Shown here in pieces: positions 20,969 through 29,500 of a stretch of 64,000 nucleotides of DNA; positions within the stretch are counted from its first letter, which is position 1, and each line of letters starts with the position of its first letter. This DNA is from a virus: IMG/VR virus record IMGVR_UViG_3300033233_000006, positions 1 to 64,000 of that record, one strand, 5' to 3'. The notes beneath the pieces were generated by a model, which saw only the letters and a program-made list of their open reading frames with translations, made no database searches and was not told the DNA's origin. The position numbers and the translations under genes were made by a program.

Positions 20969-21028
20969 GCCAGCTCCGCGAGTCGGGAGATCGGGTCGAG
21001 GGGCGCGATCTCCCGTCTTGAAGCTCAT
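20965..21028 (-). pseudogene. Fossil gene reduced to its start and C-terminal tag
   Basis: 64 nt bounded by ATGA overlaps on both sides. It reads MSFKTGD in frame from ATG 21028; one base later the frame reads APLDPISRLAELA and stops at 20965. The body has been deleted and the frame is broken, leaving only the first residues and the shared tag. Confidence 0.7.
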
Positions 21029-21273
21029 TGGATAAAGTCCTCCCCGAGACCGGGAAAACCCTGAAGCCGCATCGGCTCCCCGCCGCCGAGCTGGGTGAGC
21101 CGGCTCAGCGCGTAGACGGCCCCTTCTCGAACCAAGGCGGTTGACGGCACGAGCATCGAGCCGAGCTGGCGGCTGGCTCCGCAGAAGATGCACGGATCGT
21201 CGAGGCCCATCTCGACGCGGTTGAAGGCGTGCCTCTCCGACTGGCAGACCCAGTAGAACTCCCGCTCGCTCAT
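21025..21273 (-). CDS. Small zinc-knuckle-like protein
   Basis: 82 residues, MSEREFYWVCQSERHAF... with C...CIFCG (about 27-31) as a probable zinc site. No tag; lies between tagged genes with ATGA overlaps. Confidence 0.65.
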   Translation of the reverse strand: MSEREFYWVCQSERHAFNRVEMGLDDPCIFCGASRQLGSMLVPSTALVREGAVYALSRLTQLGGGEPMRLQGFPGLGEDFIQ

Positions 21274-21512
21274 GCCAGCTCCGCCAGCCGATCGACGACG
21301 GAGAGCGGCTCAAGCTGCCGTTCGAGCATGATCGAGGACCGGCGTTCCTCGCCGTCGTCGAAGGCATAGTCGTCCGCGTCCCACTCGACAATGACACCGT
21401 GCGGGCCACGCTCTCCGCGCTTCAAGTCGATGACCGTGCCGATGAATGGCCGCACGCCCGGATCGGGCTCGTAGCGGACACGGTCTCCCTTGGCGAACTT
21501 CATCGGCTTCAT
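21270..21512 (-). CDS. SH3-like tagged protein
   Basis: 80 residues, MKPMKFAKGDRVRYEPD...FIGTVIDLKRG...HGVIVEWDADDYAF, ending PLSVVDRLAELA. Confidence 0.75.
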   Translation of the reverse strand: MKPMKFAKGDRVRYEPDPGVRPFIGTVIDLKRGERGPHGVIVEWDADDYAFDDGEERRSSIMLERQLEPLSVVDRLAELA

Positions 21513-21730
21513 GCCAACTCCGCCAAGCGCTCGACCACATCGAGAGCGCGGATCTCGTAGATGGTGAGGACTGTCTCCGGGCGGAACTCCGTCTTTGTCT
21601 GCTCGACGAGGAGTCGGATGCGCCTGCCATCGGTGGCAAGAATCCTACCGGCACAGCCAGTCCACTGTCGGTTCCACTCCGAGCGAGGCGCAACGATGCG
21701 CACGCGGTCGCCCTGCTTGAATGCGCTCAC
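21509..21730 (-). CDS. SH3-like tagged protein
   Basis: 73 residues from GTG 21730, VSAFKQGDRVRIVAPR...CAGRILATDGRRIRLLVE, ending ALDVVERLAELA. Confidence 0.75.
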   Translation of the reverse strand: MSAFKQGDRVRIVAPRSEWNRQWTGCAGRILATDGRRIRLLVEQTKTEFRPETVLTIYEIRALDVVERLAELA

Positions 21731-21981
21731 GGCGTCTTGATCGACGCGATCTGGTCGACCACCGGGACGAGGCGCTGCAAGTACTCGATGAACATCGGCA
21801 GCTCCTCGACCATGATGTAGAAGCAGCCGCTCCCGCCCGTGTCCTGGTGGAGCGAGACGTAGGGCTCGTGTCGCGGCTCCGGGTCGTTCTCGGCGATGCC
21901 GTCGTCCAGCCGCCGGCAGAGCCGGGCCGTCGCCTTCTCGCGGTCCGGTCCCAATTTCCCGAGGTACATCGGTTCGCTCAC
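21727..21981 (-). CDS. Small tagged protein, not SH3-like
   Basis: 84 residues from GTG 21981. Body is mixed (RLCRRLDDGIAEN, GCFYIMVEELPMFIEYL) and lacks the GDRV barrel start, yet ends VPVVDQIASIKTP. Shows that the tag occurs on another fold. Confidence 0.7.
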   Translation of the reverse strand: MSEPMYLGKLGPDREKATARLCRRLDDGIAENDPEPRHEPYVSLHQDTGGSGCFYIMVEELPMFIEYLQRLVPVVDQIASIKTP

Positions 21982-22124
21982 TGGTCCGCTCCCTTCACGA
22001 GCGCGGCGCGCACCGCTTCCTCGTACCGCTTCGCCGCCGCGTCGAACGCGACCTGGGCTTCGCCGAGCCGTTCCCACGCTCGGTTCTTCTCCTGTCGGGC
22101 TTCCTCGACCGGGTCGGGGCTCAC
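21978..22124 (-). CDS. Very small helical protein
   Basis: 48 residues from GTG 22124: VSPDPVEEARQEKNRAW... one long charged helix ending ALVKGADQ. Position, size and GTGA overlaps on both sides support it. No tag. Confidence 0.6.
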   Translation of the reverse strand: MSPDPVEEARQEKNRAWERLGEAQVAFDAAAKRYEEAVRAALVKGADQ

Positions 22125-22378
22125 CGACCAAGCTCCGCGATCTGCTCGATCACGTCGCCCCGGGAGTTCTCCAGGTGCTTGACGAGGTCGTCGCAGGCCA
22201 TCGCCGCGCTCTCCAGAGCGTTCAGGACGTACTCGATGCAGTGCTGGCGTTCGCGCACGTCCTTGATCTTGCGGATGAGCTTCTTGGCCTTCTTGGAGTA
22301 GTCGTAGACCTCGTCTTGGATCTCCTCGGCGAGCCGAATGTCCTCGTCAGTAACGACACGCCGGACCTTCTTGCCCAC
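22121..22378 (-). CDS. Helical tagged protein
   Basis: 85 residues from GTG 22378: charged helices (IRLAEEIQDEVYDYSKKAKK, ERQHCIEYVLNALESAAMAC) and the end RGDVIEQIAELGR. One of few tagged genes with the TGCAACTC element. Confidence 0.7.
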   Translation of the reverse strand: MGKKVRRVVTDEDIRLAEEIQDEVYDYSKKAKKLIRKIKDVRERQHCIEYVLNALESAAMACDDLVKHLENSRGDVIEQIAELGR

Positions 22379-22401
22379 GGCTTCACCTCTCCGCTCCACC
22401 A

Positions 22402-22425
22402 ACACGCGAGCACGCCGGAGTTGCA
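22402..22425 (-). promoter_or_regulatory. TGCAACTC-N12-GTGT promoter-like element
   Basis: TGCAACTC begins directly at the stop of the upstream gene (CTGGCCTGATGCAACTC); 12 nt, GTGTTG, then GTG 22378. Confidence 0.65.
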
Positions 22426-22758
22426 TCAGGCCAGCTCTGCGAGAAGCTCGGGGGCCGTAAGTGGCCGCATCGCCTCCTCGTAGAAGACCCTTGGCCGCTT
22501 CTCTTCGTCGAGCCGGACGACGCATACGGGTCCGCGGGCAACCTTGAGCGGGTCCGTCGTGACCGCCGAGAGCAGCATCATGCCCGTCTCGCAGCACGTC
22601 TGGCACGATGTACGGTTGCCATTGAGGCGGGATTCGGCGGTGATGATGTCGGTCCGGTGGCCCTTTCCGGCGCACGAGAGGCAGCGGACCGTGTCGGCGT
22701 AGGTGACCACGCCTTTCTCTCCCGAGCGCATCCGAATGCGCGTGCCGACCTCAAGCAT
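22426..22758 (-). CDS. SH3-like protein with inserted DnaJ-type zinc finger and tag
   Basis: 110 residues, MLEVGTRIRMRSGEKGVVTYA, then CLSCAGKGH and CQTCCETG (CxxCxGxG-like pairs, about 27-60) inserted in the barrel, then VCVVRLDEE and the end PLTAPELLAELA. A zinc-finger insert in a tagged barrel suggests modular shuffling. Confidence 0.75.
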   Translation of the reverse strand: MLEVGTRIRMRSGEKGVVTYADTVRCLSCAGKGHRTDIITAESRLNGNRTSCQTCCETGMMLLSAVTTDPLKVARGPVCVVRLDEEKRPRVFYEEAMRPLTAPELLAELA

Positions 22759-22972
22759 CGTCCAGCTCGCTCACTCGCTCGACCACGTCCAGGGAACGCA
22801 ACGCGGCTCGACCAAACAGGTGCGGTGCGACGCTCGGCTTATCGAAGCGGACGCTCCACAACGCCCACGCGCGATCCTTGTTCTGAACGCCGACGACAAC
22901 GCCTCGGCGCCGGAAGTGGACCGAGAACGGATCAGTAACGACGACGCGCTCTCCGAGGACGAACGTGACCAA
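22751..22972 (-). CDS. SH3-like tagged protein, TTG start
   Basis: 73 residues, FVLGERVVVTDPF...RRRGVVVGVQNKD, ending SLDVVERVSELDDA. The only start near the upstream stop is TTG 22972. Its 3' end overlaps the next start by 8 nt. Confidence 0.65.
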   Translation of the reverse strand: MVTFVLGERVVVTDPFSVHFRRRGVVVGVQNKDRAWALWSVRFDKPSVAPHLFGRAALRSLDVVERVSELDDA

Positions 22973-22973
22973 G

Positions 22974-23234
22974 CTACGTCGCCGCCGACCCGCAGCACTT
23001 CTTGTGCTTCTTGCCGCTTCCGCACAAGCACGGCTCGTTGCGCCCGACCTTGGGCGCGACGGTCGGCTTCTCGACCGGAGGTGGGCCGCCGAGCTGTGCG
23101 ACCGTCTTCGGAGCTGTTGCGGGTTTGCAGCATAGGCATTGGTTCGCCGAGTTGGCGTCCCTGTGTCGGGGGCTGGTGTAGCCGCCGCCGGTGTTCTGCC
23201 GCGACTGGATGATCTTGTCGTTCGTTCTACTCAT
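22974..23234 (-). CDS. SEC-C zinc motif protein
   Basis: 86 residues ending [19 protein letters not shown], the SEC-C metal-binding motif (C-x-C-x8-C-C type) also found at the SecA C-terminus and in many small proteins. The first half is disordered with CLCC. The motif binds zinc and often mediates protein or nucleic-acid contacts; partner unknown. Confidence 0.85.
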   Translation of the reverse strand: MSRTNDKIIQSRQNTGGGYTSPRHRDANSANQCLCCKPATAPKTVAQLGGPPPVEKPTVAPKVGRNEPCLCGSGKKHKKCCGSAAT

Positions 23235-23303
23235 AGGCGCGTTACCTCGCTTGTCGTCTCCTCTCCTTCTACCCAGATCGCTCGGATAGAACGAAGCGAG
23301 GGA

Positions 23304-23311
23304 GGTAGAAC
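23304..23311 (+). promoter_or_regulatory. GGTAGAAC box in a divergent promoter region
   Basis: TAGAAC ends 6 nt before GTG 23318. A second box (GGATAGAAC) lies at 23285-23292 and a minus-strand GGGTAGAAGG near 23268; gene direction switches here. Confidence 0.5.
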
Positions 23312-23317
23312 GTGGGT

Positions 23318-23527
23318 GTGACCCAACCGCTCGACGACGATGCCGAGTCTTTTCCGACCAACGGGCTCACGCCGCGAGGCGTTCATCAGGCCGACCAGAT
23401 CATCGCCGCCGCGAAAGACATCGCCAACCAGGCGCTCAAGGGAAACCGTAACCCGGACGAGGCCACAGTCGAAATCTTGGAGAAGCTCCTCGAACTCCGT
23501 GACGTGGATCGGAAGCCCGAGCCGTGA
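23318..23527 (+). CDS. Small helical protein
   Basis: 69 residues if started at GTG 23318 (leaderless spacing); an in-frame GTG two codons upstream is also possible. Helices [18 protein letters not shown] and [16 protein letters not shown]. First gene of a plus-strand chain. Confidence 0.65.
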   Translation: MTQPLDDDAESFPTNGLTPRGVHQADQIIAAAKDIANQALKGNRNPDEATVEILEKLLELRDVDRKPEP

Positions 23528-23727
23528 GTGACCACGAGCTGCGCGATTTCCGGGTCGGCGATCTCGTGTGGGCCGACGGCTGGAACCCGAAGGCACCCTA
23601 CCCGCGCGTTCGGAGGGTCATGGGCCACGGGTTTCTACTGATCGAGTCGCCCTACGAGATACGGACGGTCAGCGAGTTCCAGGTCTACCGCGTCGATCCG
23701 ATCGACGCGCTTGCGAGTCTCGCGTGA
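23524..23727 (+). CDS. SH3-like tagged protein
   Basis: 67 residues from GTG 23524: DFRVGDLVWADGW...VRRVMGHGFLLIES, ending RVDPIDALASLA. Confidence 0.75.
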   Translation: MSDHELRDFRVGDLVWADGWNPKAPYPRVRRVMGHGFLLIESPYEIRTVSEFQVYRVDPIDALASLA

Positions 23728-23948
23728 CCCCGGGAGACATCGTCGAGCGTCGTCAGCCGGTCTCGATCAACTCGTGCCCTTGCGTCGGATGTTGGCGTGG
23801 ACACAATCGCGGGACCGTTCGCGGCGTTCAGGAGTCGGTCGTCGCCGTACTCTTCGGGTTCGGCAAGCAGGAGTTGCTCAACGTAGACGAGCTTCGCGTT
23901 CTCGATCCGATCGAGGTACTCGGAGAGCTGCATGATCAAGAAGAGTGA
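23724..23948 (+). CDS. SH3-like tagged protein with Cys motif
   Basis: 74 residues from GTG 23724: VTPGDIVERRQ...CPCVGCWRG...RGTVRGVQESVVAVLFG, ending VLDPIEVLGELHDQEE. The C-P-C-x2-C cluster may bind metal. Confidence 0.7.
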   Translation: MTPGDIVERRQPVSINSCPCVGCWRGHNRGTVRGVQESVVAVLFGFGKQELLNVDELRVLDPIEVLGELHDQEE

Positions 23949-24111
23949 CCCCGACGAACTCGACCCGCCGGTCAAGCACGAGCACGTCCCGACGGGTACC
24001 ACCTGTCTCAAGTGCCGCGGCATCGCCGGAGAGGACGACAAGGGCGCCTGCCACGGCAAGGGTGTGCTCTGCCAGCGGTGCGGCTTCTATCGACTGCCGA
24101 GGCCCACATGA
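23932..24111 (+). CDS. Very small zinc-binding protein
   Basis: 59 residues, MIKKSDPDELDPPVKHE... with CLKC, GAC HGKG and CQRCG: a Cys-rich zinc fold. Overlaps the upstream gene by 17 nt and the next as ATGA. Confidence 0.65.
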   Translation: MIKKSDPDELDPPVKHEHVPTGTTCLKCRGIAGEDDKGACHGKGVLCQRCGFYRLPRPT

Positions 24112-24410
24112 GCGCCCCGAAGTTCGAGGTCGGCGACAGAATCGTCATCGCGTGGCGCGGCCATTTCCCACACGATGACCTCATCGTCAGCGACGGAAGG
24201 GGCGGACTCGCACGGATCAAGCTGCCTCTCAAGGCCACGGTCCGCGTTGCGCGGCGACAGGGCTCCGACGAGCGAGATCCTACCGGCGGCTGCGGGCAGT
24301 GGCTCTACCTCGCGGATCTCGACAAGGGTCCGGTCGGCTACGACGGGTGGTTCGACGAGACGGAGATCGTCTTCCTCAATCCGGTCGACACGCTGGGAGA
24401 GATACGATGA
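24108..24410 (+). CDS. SH3-like tagged protein
   Basis: 100 residues, MSAPKFEVGDRIVIAWRG...KATVRVARRQG...WLYLADLD, ending FLNPVDTLGEIR. Confidence 0.75.
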   Translation: MSAPKFEVGDRIVIAWRGHFPHDDLIVSDGRGGLARIKLPLKATVRVARRQGSDERDPTGGCGQWLYLADLDKGPVGYDGWFDETEIVFLNPVDTLGEIR

Positions 24411-24751
24411 TCTACGAGGTCCATCTCGAAGCGAAGGTCGAACACTACGCGAGCATCGAGGCCAACTCGCCGGAGGAGGCGGCCAAGATCGCGCTGCGCG
24501 ATCACGCGATCCAGACGGTTCAGGTAACGCTTCGCCCGACCTTCTTGGAGGAGAAGGAGAAGGCCAAGAACACCGGCGAGCTGTCGATGGAGGTCATCGG
24601 CATCTGCTCCAAGTGCGACAACGGGATCGTCTCGCGTGAGATCCCCGGCCAGCCGTGGGTCTACCGCCACGACGACAATGAGCACGATCCGAAGCCCATC
24701 TGCTACCCATGTGCGATCGGGCCAGTCGAGTCGCTGGCGAGACTCGCGTGA
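24407..24751 (+). CDS. Tagged protein with zinc motif, not SH3-like
   Basis: 114 residues: alpha/beta start (IYEVHLEAKVEHYASIEANSPEEAAKIAL), CSKCDNG (about 67-73) and CYPC (about 99-102) as zinc ligands, then AIGPVESLARLA. The tag directly follows the zinc cluster. Confidence 0.7.
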   Translation: MIYEVHLEAKVEHYASIEANSPEEAAKIALRDHAIQTVQVTLRPTFLEEKEKAKNTGELSMEVIGICSKCDNGIVSREIPGQPWVYRHDDNEHDPKPICYPCAIGPVESLARLA

Positions 24752-25089
24752 ACGACTTCGAGGCCGGAGACCGCGTCGAGATGATCGAAGTCGCGGCGGG
24801 ACGCATCGAGTTCCCCGCCACGGCGGGATTTCCGGCGCCGATCAGCGAAGACGGGCCACGTCGCGTTTACTCAGCGACCTTGAAGGGCGCGCGGGGCACC
24901 ATCTTGAAGGTTTGGCCCTTTTCGCATCCTTATCAGTTCGCGGTCGACGTTCGACTCGACGACCCGAGGCGGTGGAGCAGGACGGTCGTGGCCGACTGGT
25001 CGGACCTTCGGCTCGTTCGAGCAGCCCCGATCGTTCTTAGGCACCTCGACCCGGTCGAGAGGCTCGCCGAGCTGTCGAAGGTCGATTGA
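24748..25089 (+). CDS. SH3-like tagged protein
   Basis: 113 residues from GTG 24748: VNDFEAGDRVEMIEVAAG...GARGTILKVWPF...FAVDVRLDD, ending HLDPVERLAELSKVD. Last of the plus chain. Confidence 0.75.
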   Translation: MNDFEAGDRVEMIEVAAGRIEFPATAGFPAPISEDGPRRVYSATLKGARGTILKVWPFSHPYQFAVDVRLDDPRRWSRTVVADWSDLRLVRAAPIVLRHLDPVERLAELSKVD

Positions 25090-25094
25090 CCGCC

Positions 25095-25283
25095 CTAGTT
25101 GGCGGAGTCGGTTCGCGTGAGCGGGCGCGTCAGTCCGGTCTTGCACAGCTGACCGGCGACTCCGACGTTGTTGGTCCTGACCGCAACCACCAGCTTGTCC
25201 AGCTCATCCGGCGTGAGCTGCCGGAGCGCGTCCGTCATCATCACGGACGCCGCTCGCACCGCAGCTGCTCCCTCGTTCTTCAC
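25095..25283 (-). CDS. Small helical protein
   Basis: 62 residues from GTG 25283: VRAASVMMTDALRQLTPDELDKLVVAVRTNN..., a single helical unit. Convergent with the plus chain. Function unknown. Confidence 0.6.
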   Translation of the reverse strand: MKNEGAAAVRAASVMMTDALRQLTPDELDKLVVAVRTNNVGVAGQLCKTGLTRPLTRTDSAN

Positions 25284-25327
25284 AGGTCACCTCGCGCGCC
25301 AGGTTACCAGACGGACGTGGTGCGGTT

Positions 25328-25708
25328 CTACTCGGGCTTCTTCTGCTTCTTCTTGCGGACGGCCTTGGGCATCTCTTTCGTCGCCTCGTTGGGTGCCGTC
25401 AGCTTTTCGACGACAGCGAGAGCGGCGATCACTTCGTCGATGGTGCCCTTGTTGGCCTTGTAGGCGGCGAGCGCGGCTTGAGCGTCGGCTTGGGCCTTTG
25501 CGATCGCAGCGCTGTGGCTGGCGAGCTTGCCCATCGCCTCGACAGCGGCCTCGACGGAGCCTTCGTTGTTCTCCACCGAGACGATGGCGTTGTGCGCGGC
25601 GATAGTCGCGTGGTGGACATCGCTCTGGATGGCCTGGGCCTGAGTCGCCGAGCAGCCGGTCGCGATGAGCGACACGGCGGCGGCGAGTGCGAGCAGGATC
25701 TTCCTCAT
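25328..25708 (-). CDS. Small lipoprotein
   Basis: 126 residues. MRKILLALAAAVSLIATGC is a lipoprotein signal: basic start, hydrophobic core and a lipobox-like ATGC at about 16-19. The mature part is alanine-rich helix with a very basic tail (KAVRKKKQKKPE). AAGGAGG precedes ATG 25708. Phage lipoproteins often serve in outer spanins or superinfection exclusion; neither can be assigned. The stop TAG lies in a GTAGAAC box. Confidence 0.75.
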   Translation of the reverse strand: MRKILLALAAAVSLIATGCSATQAQAIQSDVHHATIAAHNAIVSVENNEGSVEAAVEAMGKLASHSAAIAKAQADAQAALAAYKANKGTIDEVIAALAVVEKLTAPNEATKEMPKAVRKKKQKKPE

Positions 25709-25828
25709 GACGCCCTCCTTGGTGGTGGCGCATGATACTCCTCCGCGACGCACCCAGGTCGGTGTGCCGCTTTCCCGATGGCCTTTGCTATCCTCTACGA
25801 ACCGGCTTATCCGCAGGAGGAGACGAGG

Positions 25829-26518
25829 GTGGCGATCGCTGCCGACACCATCATCCACACGCTCAAGGGGAACATGCGCGCGTCTCGCCTGGCTGCGACG
25901 AGCGAACCGTTCTACTGTTTCACCTGGGACGGCAAGCAGATCACCGTGGGCAAAGGCCGGCTCTCGAACCCGCGACGCGTACCGACTCTGAGAATCCTTC
26001 TCGACGACGGAACCTCGGTCCACCTCTCGTCGGAGCAGCCCATCCTGGGACGAGACGGCAACCCGCTCATCCCATCTCAGTCGCCCACCGGCGCCTCGCT
26101 CATGCCACTCTACCTCGGTAAGACGACCCACGGTTACCCGACCTACAAGCAGATGGGCGACCTCTGCAAGACGGCGGTCGCGCCCTCGGACCGAAGACGG
26201 GTAAGGCTGGTAGCTCGAATGGTTTACGAGTGGCGAACGGGCAAGGCGATCGAGACGGGGATGATCGTGCGTTACAAGGACGGAAAGCGAACGAACTGTG
26301 AGCCCGAGAACATGCGACTCGAAGGAAGACCGCACATGAAGCGGAGACAGCGGCTCCTCGGGTTGCAGTCGCGCAAGAAAGTGAAGACCGGGAACAACCA
26401 CAAGACCAACGGCTGCGCGCCGTACGACGAGGAGGATGTGTTCGACATCGACCTCTCCAGCTGCTCGAATGTAGGGGCCGGTGGTATCTTCTTGGTGACC
26501 AATGCCCCCGCTTCGTGA
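25829..26518 (+). CDS. Free-standing Hint/intein-like protein with HNH-type segment
   Basis: 229 residues from GTG 25829, which has GGAGGAG upstream; ATG 25778 lacks one. The start ADTIIHTLKGNMRAS and the segment ILLDDGTSVHLSSEQPIL resemble intein N-terminal blocks but without the nucleophilic cysteine. The end DVFDIDLSSCSNVGAGGIFLV-TN resembles intein C-terminal blocks. Between lies MIVRYKDGKRTNCEPENMRL, like an HNH DNA-recognition part. No extein flanks are visible. Likely a mobile nuclease derived from an intein, just upstream of an intein-bearing portal gene. Confidence 0.6.
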   Translation: MAIAADTIIHTLKGNMRASRLAATSEPFYCFTWDGKQITVGKGRLSNPRRVPTLRILLDDGTSVHLSSEQPILGRDGNPLIPSQSPTGASLMPLYLGKTTHGYPTYKQMGDLCKTAVAPSDRRRVRLVARMVYEWRTGKAIETGMIVRYKDGKRTNCEPENMRLEGRPHMKRRQRLLGLQSRKKVKTGNNHKTNGCAPYDEEDVFDIDLSSCSNVGAGGIFLVTNAPAS

Positions 26519-29500
26519 CCGCGTTGTTGACGCACTTCGCCTCGTCTTCGGCGCCGAGCGCGAGGAGCGGCGGGCGGCAGAATCGCCGTCAGCCGCCGCG
26601 CTCGCTGCTCAGCCGTCGTCGATGTACTCGATGTACGGACGCGACGACCTCGGTGGTCTGCTCTCCGTCTCGCAGATCCTCATGGACCGCTACGCCGACT
26701 ACGAGGCGATGGAGGAGTATCCCGACATCGGGTGCTTGGCCGAGGGCACGCTCGTCTACGTCGTTACTGACACCGGGATCGTGAAGCCCGTCCCGATCGA
26801 AGTGATCGCCGTCGAGGGCGAGGGAATCACGATCCTCGGCTTCGACGTGAACCGAAAGCGCATCGTCAAGATCCAGGCGAACAACCCGCGGCTCACATCG
26901 CCATCGATGGACGTGGTTGCCGTGAAGATGTCGAACGGGCGAACCATCAAGGCGACGCCCGATCACCTCTTCCTCACAGCCGACGGCTGGGCCGCCGCCG
27001 ATCCGTCGAAGGTGAAGGACGGGGTCAAGGCTGCGAAGCTCGTGAAGGGCGCCATCCTCATCGGCATGTTCGCCGGGTTCAACCCGACGGGCCTGACCGC
27101 TCTGGTCGAGCCGCGGTGGGGTAAGCTCGAAGTCCTCGAAGACCCGACGCCCGCCGGCAAGGCGAAGGTCTACGACATCACGACGGTGACGCACAACTTC
27201 ATCGCGGAAGGGACGTGCGTCCACAACTCCGCCTACCGCTACTTCGCCAACGACGCTGTCCAGCCGTCGGTCACCGACGGTCGTGTCATCTGGACCGTCT
27301 CCGACGACGACGCGATCCGCGGCATGACCGACGACCTCATGCACAAGCGGCTGCGCGCCGAGTACGAGCTGTGGTCGCAGGCTTACACGGCTGGGATGTA
27401 CGGCAATAATTTCGAGGAGCTTCTCATAAATGGGAGTGGCGTCGTCGGCCTGAACCATCTCCCCGTGCCGACCATGCGCCGAGTCGAGGGCCTCGACGGC
27501 TCCCTCATCGGCTACGTGCAGGACATCACCGGCCAGTTCACGGCCAACTCGCACGAGCTTCGCGCGATGCTCGCCGGCAACGTCGAGATCCCGAAGTCGC
27601 TCGCGCTGTTCGAGGACTGGCAGGTCGTTCACTTCCGCATGCGGGCTACGCGTCGTCGTTCGCCCTACGGCGTCGGCGTCGGCGAAGGCGCGCGCTGGGT
27701 GTGGAAGCGCCTGATCATGATGGAGGACGCCTCCATCATCTACTGGCTCAATCGCGTTCCTCGCTACGCGTTCTACGTCGACGTGACCGACGTTCCGCCG
27801 GACCGCGTCGAAGGCTTCTTGAAGAAGATGAAGCGGGATCTCAAGAAGAAGAAGATGGTAAATCCCGCGACGGGCAGGCTCGATATGAGGTATAAACCCC
27901 TTTGCCTGTCGGCACTTACGAAGATTCCGCAGCTTGATGGCACCGAGCGAACTGTTAGGGAGATGGCCGATGCTTTCGCTCGCGGTGAGGAGCAGTGGGT
28001 CTACTCGACCGACGTGGAGAAGCAGGGCCGCATCCTCCCCGGCAAGGTCAAGTGGGCTGGCAAGACCCGCGAGAACGCCGAGCTGCTCAAGCTCACGCTC
28101 GACAACGGCGAGTCCATCAAGGTGACGCCGGATCACAAGATGATTCGCCGCAACGGCGACTTCGCGGAAGCGCAGACGCTCAAAGTCGGCGACTCGCTCA
28201 TGCCTTTCCGGCGCGGGATCAGCACGCCAGAGAAAGGCTACGCGATCCACGGCTACGAGTGGGTCTACGACCCGTCGGTGAAGCTTTCGCGCTACACGCA
28301 TCGAATCGTCGCCGGTGAGTTGGGGATCAGGAAGCCAGGTCCGCAGGACACGGTGACGCACCACAAGGACTTCAACAAGCTCAACAACGACCCACGCAAC
28401 CTCGAAGAGATGGACCGGACGGCGCACCGCGAGCTGCACCAACTCGCCGGGCACACCGGCGGAAAAGCCGTGGCCGAGCTGCGGAAGGTGGACTCCGAAC
28501 TCGATCGGAAGCTCCGCGAGGCGTCGACACGAAACATCACAGCCTTCAACAAAGACCCGAAGAAGCGAGCGCGCACTTCCGAGCAGAATCGCGAGCGCGA
28601 CTCGGCGCAGTACATCCGGGCCTACAACGCTTCGGAGAAGCACGAAGCGGACAACGAGACGCGACGCCGGAACATGAAGGCGTTCTGGCGCGACAAGGAG
28701 CGCAGCGCCGCGAGCGCGATCAAGCGCCGTCTCGTCTTCTCCGACGAGTTCGTTCAGGCGATCCGGCGACTGATCGAGGAGCTGCCCGACGCCGGAGCGG
28801 AACGACTGGCGAAGCTCGCCAACGAGCGCGGGCTCGACAAGGTGCTCCAGGCGGCGAACGCGCGCCGGATCAAGCGCATCCACGCGGACATGCTCGTCAA
28901 GATGGTTCGCAAGCTCGGCTACAAGACGCTCGCCGAGTTCAAGGGCGTGGTCGTCTGCGACAACCACAAAGTCGTCGCGATCGAGTGGCTCGTGGAGCGC
29001 GAGGACACCTACACGCTCACCGTCGAGCCAGCTCACACCTTCGGAATCAGCGCCGGCATCTTCGTGAAGAACTCGCAGGACGAGGATTTCATCGTCGGCG
29101 TGCGCGAAGGTCGCGACCTCGCGCGCATCGAGGTCGTCTCGGCGCCCGAGTGGACGAACAACGAGAGCCTGGACTACTTCAAGCGGATGCTCCACGGGAC
29201 GCTCAACGTCCCGCGTGCCTGGCTCGGCCAGGAGGAACCGCTCCCGAGCAAGAACCCACTTAGCAGCGAAGACGTGCGCGCGGCGAGGGTTACGCTGAAT
29301 CTCCAGCAGGAACTCAAGCTCGGCTACGAGCGAATCTGCCGTGTTCATCTCGCGGCGCGGGGGATGAAGAACCCCGACGACGCCGACTTCTCGATCCAGA
29401 TGACGGTGCCCTCGGGCATCTACGAGCTGGCCGCCTACGAGGTACTCAACGCCCGCGCCGACTACGCGACGCGCATCGCGCCGTTCACGTCCGTCCGCTG

